Source of the DNA: Sycobia sp. Sy_11
Taxonomy: Eukaryota > Arthropoda > Insecta > Hymenoptera > Epichrysomallidae
Direction of reading: 5' to 3'
Assembly: GCA_018907035.1 (NCBI GenBank)
Contig: JACCIC010000036.1
Span: forward strand, 2,389,501 to 2,453,500
DNA: 64,000 bases
Shown: positions 58,152-64,000 of the stretch, piece after piece
Layout: every line of letters begins with the position of its first letter
How positions within the stretch are numbered: the first letter of the stretch is position 1
Translations under genes and position numbers: made by a program
Notes under the pieces: model-generated
What the model was told of the DNA's origin: nothing
The model's input: the letters and a program-made list of their open reading frames with translations, nothing else
Databases searched by the model: none

Positions 58152-59920
58152 GACCATGTTTAATTATGTGATCGACTAACTTGCTATTAAGCAGATTTGG
58201 CCAGGTACTAAAATCTGACAAGGCATATTTTTGTTCTATTGTTGTAATTGTCTTAAGAATAAACCTTCTACTATTATGTTGACTGATTTAAAGCAACCTT
58301 ATAAATGTTTTAATTGATATTGCAGTCTTTTTTATAAACTAATATAATTATAATGTCAGCCCTTATTTGCAATCATCTTCTTGATTGCAGTGAATGAGTC
58401 TGAAATATAAAATCTGAGGTAATATAATATTTTAATTGAATATAAGATTCTTAATTAGAGTTCAATTTATTTTCCACGCTTTAGTGGACGATTGTCTAAA
58501 CATGTAGAAATTCGATCAAACTTCAATTAACAATAACTAAGAAACTACACATTTGCAGGTGCAGGTTTATTAGGACTTTTTTAATTTCAATTATATTATT
58601 TCTTCGAATGTAGCACCAAAAATCGAATTTTTCATTAAAAAATTCATCAGACTATACCGTATATCTAATACCATTGCCAATTGTAAGTAAGAAAATACTA
58701 TATCTTAGGAATGGGAGAGCGTTTCTAAAACTTTACATAGCTCTTTTACAAGATAATCAGGGACACCTCGCTCAATCTGGACCAAATTCGTTACACATAT
58801 TTTATAGCCTCTCTTTGCAAATATCCACGTGTCTAATTTATAATGTTTCGTTTTTCCCGAGGACACAAATATGGCCTTTCTAAGTTACGCATTCCTTTCT
58901 TTGGGGAACAAAATAACTTTCTTATAGAGAGCGTTGTAAGTGCTACAATTTTTGCATGTAAATTTCATAGTTTCTTCTAATTCTTTTGCCAGTTCGATAT
59001 TTTATTTTTTATTCTCAATTCTTTCAACTTTTGTACTATAGATTTTTTGGATATTTTAATAACAATAGTCGATAAATTTTTTCAGAAAATTAAGTATTGC
59101 AATAGAGCATCAATCAATTTTATAATAAGAAAATTATTCATAAATAATAAAATTTAAAATATATATAATCCATAAAAAGCGTAAATAGTTATAATACAGA
59201 ACTGCTTATAATAAAAAAGAACGTTTATAGTATAAACAAAATATTACGTGATAATCAACCGGAATTGCATGTTATAAAAATGAAACTATAGTGATACGAT
59301 ATAAGATTCAGGATATATAAGCTACTATAGCTAAATTACACAACTCTACTTAAAGTGGCAAGATTACTATTCTTAGTATCTTGCCTTTCATACTACATAC
59401 TATTAAATTATTATATAGAAATCCACACAAAACTAGTATGTGACTGAATCTACATTACAGATGATCAAATGGGTTGACCCACAAATAAAATTCCACATCA
59501 AAATCGCGGACTGATAAAGATTTAAATAAATGAATAATATATTAGATTAAAATTTTAACTAGATCAGAGTGCGTAATTGAAGATTAAGTTGCACGCAGAC
59601 TTGTATTGGCGGTGCTCGCAATATCGAAATAATCGGTTCGCCTAATAGTGTAAATTTCCAACCTAATTATCATCTTACTATCAACTAATTATTATCCATT
59701 TTTGAAAAACCTAATGAAAGTCTCAAATTCATAGAGTTATAATATTCTGATAGCTCATGCATTGTACCTGCTGCTTAGCTATAGAGGACTTTCCTCTTAT
59801 TGTCTAAAAGTTGGCATTCGAAGTGAACTTGGGTAGATGCTTACAATGTGTCTCCATAAAAAGAGCTGTTAGAATTAGTCCCACTATCGATTTTACAAAG
59901 GTTTATCTTTCTTTTTAATA

Positions 59921-60030
59921 GTAAAACTTAAATTTCAGATTTTATCGTGGCCATTAAGAACAGTCTGACTATCATTATAATTATATTATTTTATAAAGAA
60001 TATAAGACTGATAAAAATATTTGTTTATTG
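59921..60030 (+). repeat. dispersed repeat, copy 2
   Basis: Matches 14,061-14,178 in block order: TTTCAGATT, CAGTCTGACT, a TTATA-rich block, TTATAAAGA, AAGACTGATAAAAATATTT. Same strand as copy 1. Confidence 0.55.
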
Positions 60031-60446
60031 AAATGTAATATAACGTTAGAGTATATAGATCTGAAAGTAGCATGTTAAATAAAGAAAAAGAGGAGAGTTA
60101 CATACTGTGCGAGAGAGATATAAAATATCTTTCTAACTCTTCTATCTCTCTTACACAAAAGCATGGTACGCAAAAGTGATGGTTTAAGTACTTTACGCAA
60201 AAATATAAAACCAATCACAGTAATTTTAAGAGAGATAGAAAAAGTTATATACTACTTTTCTACAAAGAGTCAAAACTACTAATATGCTAATTTCAATAGT
60301 TACACCGATACACAAGACCACAAAGACAGAACAAAAGTTATGAAAGATAACTGCATACTTCCAGCATGTTTTTTGGAACATTATGCTTTAACACGATAGA
60401 ACTCTTTTACATTTATAAAAAAACTCAAGATAAAATAAAAATTGCA

Positions 60447-60536
60447 AATATAGATATATGTGAACTTGATATCAATGACATTGGGCTCCAGGAGGTTGGA
60501 CTATGCAAACTTGAAATTTCTGATCTTGGAGTTCAT
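60447..60536 (+). repeat. decayed 15-bp minisatellite, six units
   Basis: Six head-to-tail 15-mers, for example GACATTGGGCTCCAG, GAGGTTGGACTATGC and GATCTTGGAGTTCAT, on a pattern GA-CTTGGACT-CA. They lie inside a 68-codon ATG frame (60,366-60,572) where they encode pentapeptide units such as LQEVG, LCKLE and ISDLG. The frame may be open only because 15 is a multiple of three. Confidence 0.5.
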
Positions 60537-61384
60537 TGTAGTTTGAAAATTGTGTTTATGAAGTATTGCTAGAGATGTTATTAAAGTATTTGTACAAGTG
60601 CAGAAAATACCTCGCCTCCTAAAACAAAATTCTTAACGAATTTAAATTCAGCACAAAACCAAATATATAGATGTCAAAATATAATTTCCACAAATTTATT
60701 TTTGGTTTTTCAGTCGAGCATTTTAATAAGACATTAAGAATTGGATTTAAAATTTAAAAAAAAGTCAAAGAAACAAATAATAGATGATTATAATACAATA
60801 ACTTTATAGTTATTGGTGAATTTAACGCGTCGTTTTCAATATTAAAATGGCTCAAAAACATGTGCATATCTACAATTCTTAACGATCGTATATCAGCTTT
60901 TTAATGCATCCATAAAATCCAATTTATTTAGAACGATTGGTTTTAGTCGTAATACTCTATGTTTCAGGGTATATTTAATTAAAATTAATTTAAAATTATA
61001 GAAACTTATCAATTGTGTTAAATTAAGTAGCACTAAAAGTTAGAAACAATGTTATGCAATGTATATTTATTATCACTCAAACTTTAACACATATAAAATT
61101 GTTTTCATCATTTATTAATTCATCATTATTAATTTAGATGATTCCTTTTGGTATCCATCAGGACTTACAAACTATTCGTTCTCCACTAACATGTATTCCA
61201 ATTACCTGCATATGCACAGCTTGTGAATTTTCAATATTTCGATACAATTGTCATTTAACTGTGCCATTCCTGTTTGTCCTTTTAGCCCTATTTTGTTTAA
61301 CTTATACGCCTATAAGAGAAAATTAGAATTAGAATTGTATTTATTAGAGCCTAAGGACTCGTGGTCCTTTATAGGCCAGTGTGT

Positions 61385-61440
61385 AAGAGAGAGTGAGCGA
61401 GAGAGAGAAAGAAAGAGAAAGAGAGAAAGAGAGAGGAAAG
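61385..61440. repeat. (GA)n-rich tract
   Basis: GA repeats with frequent AAA interruptions. Confidence 0.85.
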
Positions 61441-63759
61441 AAGAGAGGATAGACATTTTTCTCCTACCATTCTTTTACTCTTTTGTGAACTTCAACTCAG
61501 ATTTATTTTAGAAAATTGCAAATTGTTGTTTCATTCTCAATCAATACCTGCCATCATCTTCCAATACATCAGCTATTGTAAACGCTCATATTAGAGTGAT
61601 CGGTGTGTATCAAAAATGAGAAGCTTAACGGAAACTCTTGTACAGTCCAGCGAACGAACTCAACAATCACGAATGATACATGGAACTGAATGTATTTATA
61701 CAGAATGCTTTTTTTCTTGGTTTCCCAAAGGTCTCTATTTTTATCACGATCATAAACAATCTGCTTGCAAATTGTCTCAATATCGTGGATCACTAATTTA
61801 AAAGCATCGTTATTGACTGCTGTAAACATTGGTACGGTGTTCAAAAACATGATCCGCAGCTACTCAACATTGATATTGACTTCTGCCATAGCATTTCCTT
61901 CCCAACCCCAACTGATTTTATAGATTAGTTACTTCTGAGATATCATATTAAATCTCTAGTTCTATATAACTGGTTTGACATTCAGGTTTGTACTCGCCTC
62001 CTTCCAAAGCAGTTAATGCATTCGAATGCAGATACAGGAGCCAAACTTTCGCGGCGATCATGCACCTACATGAACTTTGATGTTTGCGTATTCGTTTCTG
62101 AAGATGACATATATATTTGTGGAAAAACTTGTCAACATAGCAATGCTAATATGTTGTTCTATAGAATATTCTAAAAATTGCGTCGTTAAAAAGAATAATA
62201 CTATATGTTTTGCTCAATTCAACCTGCTACATATTCATAAAAACTGATCTCTTTGAAAGATTATCAAATAAAAAAAAACTTCTTTTAATCATTTTAATAA
62301 TTGTGCATAGCTGTACATATTTGAAACGTAATCCTCTAATTAAAAAATTCTTACACAACATTTTTTTAATATTTGAAAATATAAAAATTTATTTTCATAT
62401 GTAATTGGAAAAAATTAATTTTAAAATTTAAATAGATTAAATTTCATCAAAGTAATTGTATCGTACGTATAATCTTATCCTAACGAGATAGCTAAGTAAT
62501 TTAACGAAATGTTGAGTTTTCTAAAAAAAAAAAAAAACGCGCTTTCAATTATAGATTAAAAAACAGCGTTCAGCAATGGTCTATACGATTATGCTCAATA
62601 ATAGCATTATTATAATCTGACCATTTAGCAGTCAACGCTTTTTTGTATCATTCCTGGAGTTAACGCACATAAATTTATGTCAGTTGAATTTAACCGTTGT
62701 TTTTATAACCGCGTATAGCTCGTGAAGTTCTTAATTATACGTACAATGTTTAATTGTGACTCATTCTTGTATTTGTCTGTAATTCCATTATGATATAAAG
62801 TTACTTTTACTTCAAATTAACAAACGACGGTCCTTTAAAAGTTAATATTGCAATGTCAACAAGCGTACTCGTAATGTTTTTATCTATATAAGGAAAACAA
62901 TTTTCACTTATTATATTTAAATTATTCCCTGATCACGATAATACGTTTTATAATGTTAAAATGTCTCAAAATACAAATAAGCAATGAAAAGAATGGACTG
63001 AAATAGGAACATACATTTATTTAGTGAATACATGGAAGTTTTTCTTAGTAAATATAATATTATTTGTTTTGTTCCAAGTGCGATAAAAAATAATTTCCCC
63101 AATTTAAATGTCGCATATGCAAGAATGCACTGCAGGCGTCATAGTCAGGTTAAAATTATCCGACATTATTTGTTAACGCTGTACATCCAAATATTATCAA
63201 TCAAGAAAATAAAAATTTTAAATAATTTATAATGTAATTATGGTATATATATTGAAATCGACCAAAAATCTCAATCTGATTTTAAATCTTTTTATATACA
63301 AGACGATGACGTCAGTGCGCTATATGAAATTTCGTCTATTTCAATATATTCATAATGACTATTTATGTCGATAAAATACCAACGCCTAACAAAACATGTG
63401 GTATAAGTAATTACACTTAAGTAAATATAGCCAATCGTATTCCCAGTTGAAAGCTGGATTTACCGAATCAAGTAATAACTTGTAGCACGTGTTTTGTTTA
63501 CTTTCATGCATTTAATTTGGCACAATAGTCATTAGAAGTATCTTGAAAAGATCAACTTTATTGCGATGCACAATCGTTCGGAAGATATGCACTTGTTATT
63601 CCAGAAATCCTTGAATAGCAAAAATTCAATCAACACTTTAAATGGATATAATTCTTGGTCAACCTCTATCTAGCCAATCAGCGTATAAACGAACAATCGT
63701 GAAAATGTGTGTACATACGCGATTGATAAGTGCTGACCGAATCGTTTTCAAACCAAACG

Positions 63760-63760
<1 letters not shown>

Positions 63761-63814
<54 letters not shown>
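63761..63814. repeat. (TA)n microsatellite
   Basis: TA array of about 54 nt. Confidence 0.95.
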
Positions 63815-63815
<1 letters not shown>

Positions 63816-64000
63816 CGCGTTATTCTGTAGCGTAAAGTGTACAATACACAAGGATCGAGTTCGTTCCTTCTTTTTTTTCTCGCTCATTAATTTTAATCGC
63901 TCGCACTCCTCTCTTCCCGCAAGCTACACCGCGGGTCGTTGAATAAAAAAAAACAACAACAACAAAAAGTCCGGGATGTGGGAGCTCGACCAGTAGGTCG

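Larger units (their letters stand above)
54930..64000. other. AT-rich stretch without supportable genes
   Basis: Contains (TA)n, (CT)n, (TG)n and (GA)n arrays, a dispersed repeat copy (59,921-60,030), a possible transposon end (57,517-57,560), a decayed 15-bp minisatellite (60,447-60,536) and a GC-richer stretch at the window edge (63,900-64,000) whose nature cannot be judged because it is cut off. Confidence 0.5.

Overview
The window reads as nuclear DNA of an insect, most likely a hymenopteran and possibly an ant. It is strongly AT-rich, carries about 26 long (TA)n arrays plus (GA)n, (CT)n, (CA)n and (AAT)n tracts, has spliced genes with GT-AG introns, and holds four transposable-element lineages typical of arthropods: mariner, BEL/Pao, an R1-clade non-LTR element and a Mutator-like DNA element. 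The ant assignment rests on remembered similarity of the mariner and Mutator-like proteins to ant sequences and is inference.

Layout. 1-10.3 kb is mostly non-coding, with two weak exon candidates and a GC-richer segment (4.6-5.1 kb) that ends in a perfect 21-nt palindrome. At 10,384-11,335 (+) a four-exon gene encodes a small secreted protein of about 219 residues; its exons are all too short for simple ORF finding. At 12,193-13,734 lies a shrunken Mutator-like transposon with terminal inverted repeats and TTAA on both sides. At 16,728-18,015 is a full-length mariner (TIRs, TA duplication, uninterrupted 345-residue transposase with D156, D249, D284). About 18.69-21.29 kb is a dead BEL/Pao element: 5' LTR, a primer-binding site complementary to tRNA-Phe, gag and protease, then a deletion that removes the rest of pol and most of the 3' LTR. 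22-30 kb is AT-rich with microsatellites.

30,352-35,728 is a nearly complete R1-clade retrotransposon embedded on both sides in (AAT)n/(TAA)n. It has a structured 5' UTR with three hairpins sharing one loop, ORF1 with three zinc knuckles, an ATGA overlap into ORF2 (endonuclease, reverse transcriptase, C-terminal CCHC), and a strong 3' UTR hairpin. One frameshift in ORF1 and three in-frame stops in ORF2 mean it is inactive.

36-64 kb is AT-rich and looks like intergenic or intronic DNA. The only well-supported coding piece is a 3'-terminal exon at 54,759-54,927 (+), whose upstream exons I could not find. A possible coding piece lies at 46,738-46,920 (-). No tRNA, rRNA or CRISPR array was found.

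The most interesting items are the R1-clade element with microsatellite flanks and its repeated UTR hairpins, the unlisted secreted-protein gene, and the TTAA-flanked Mutator-like element.
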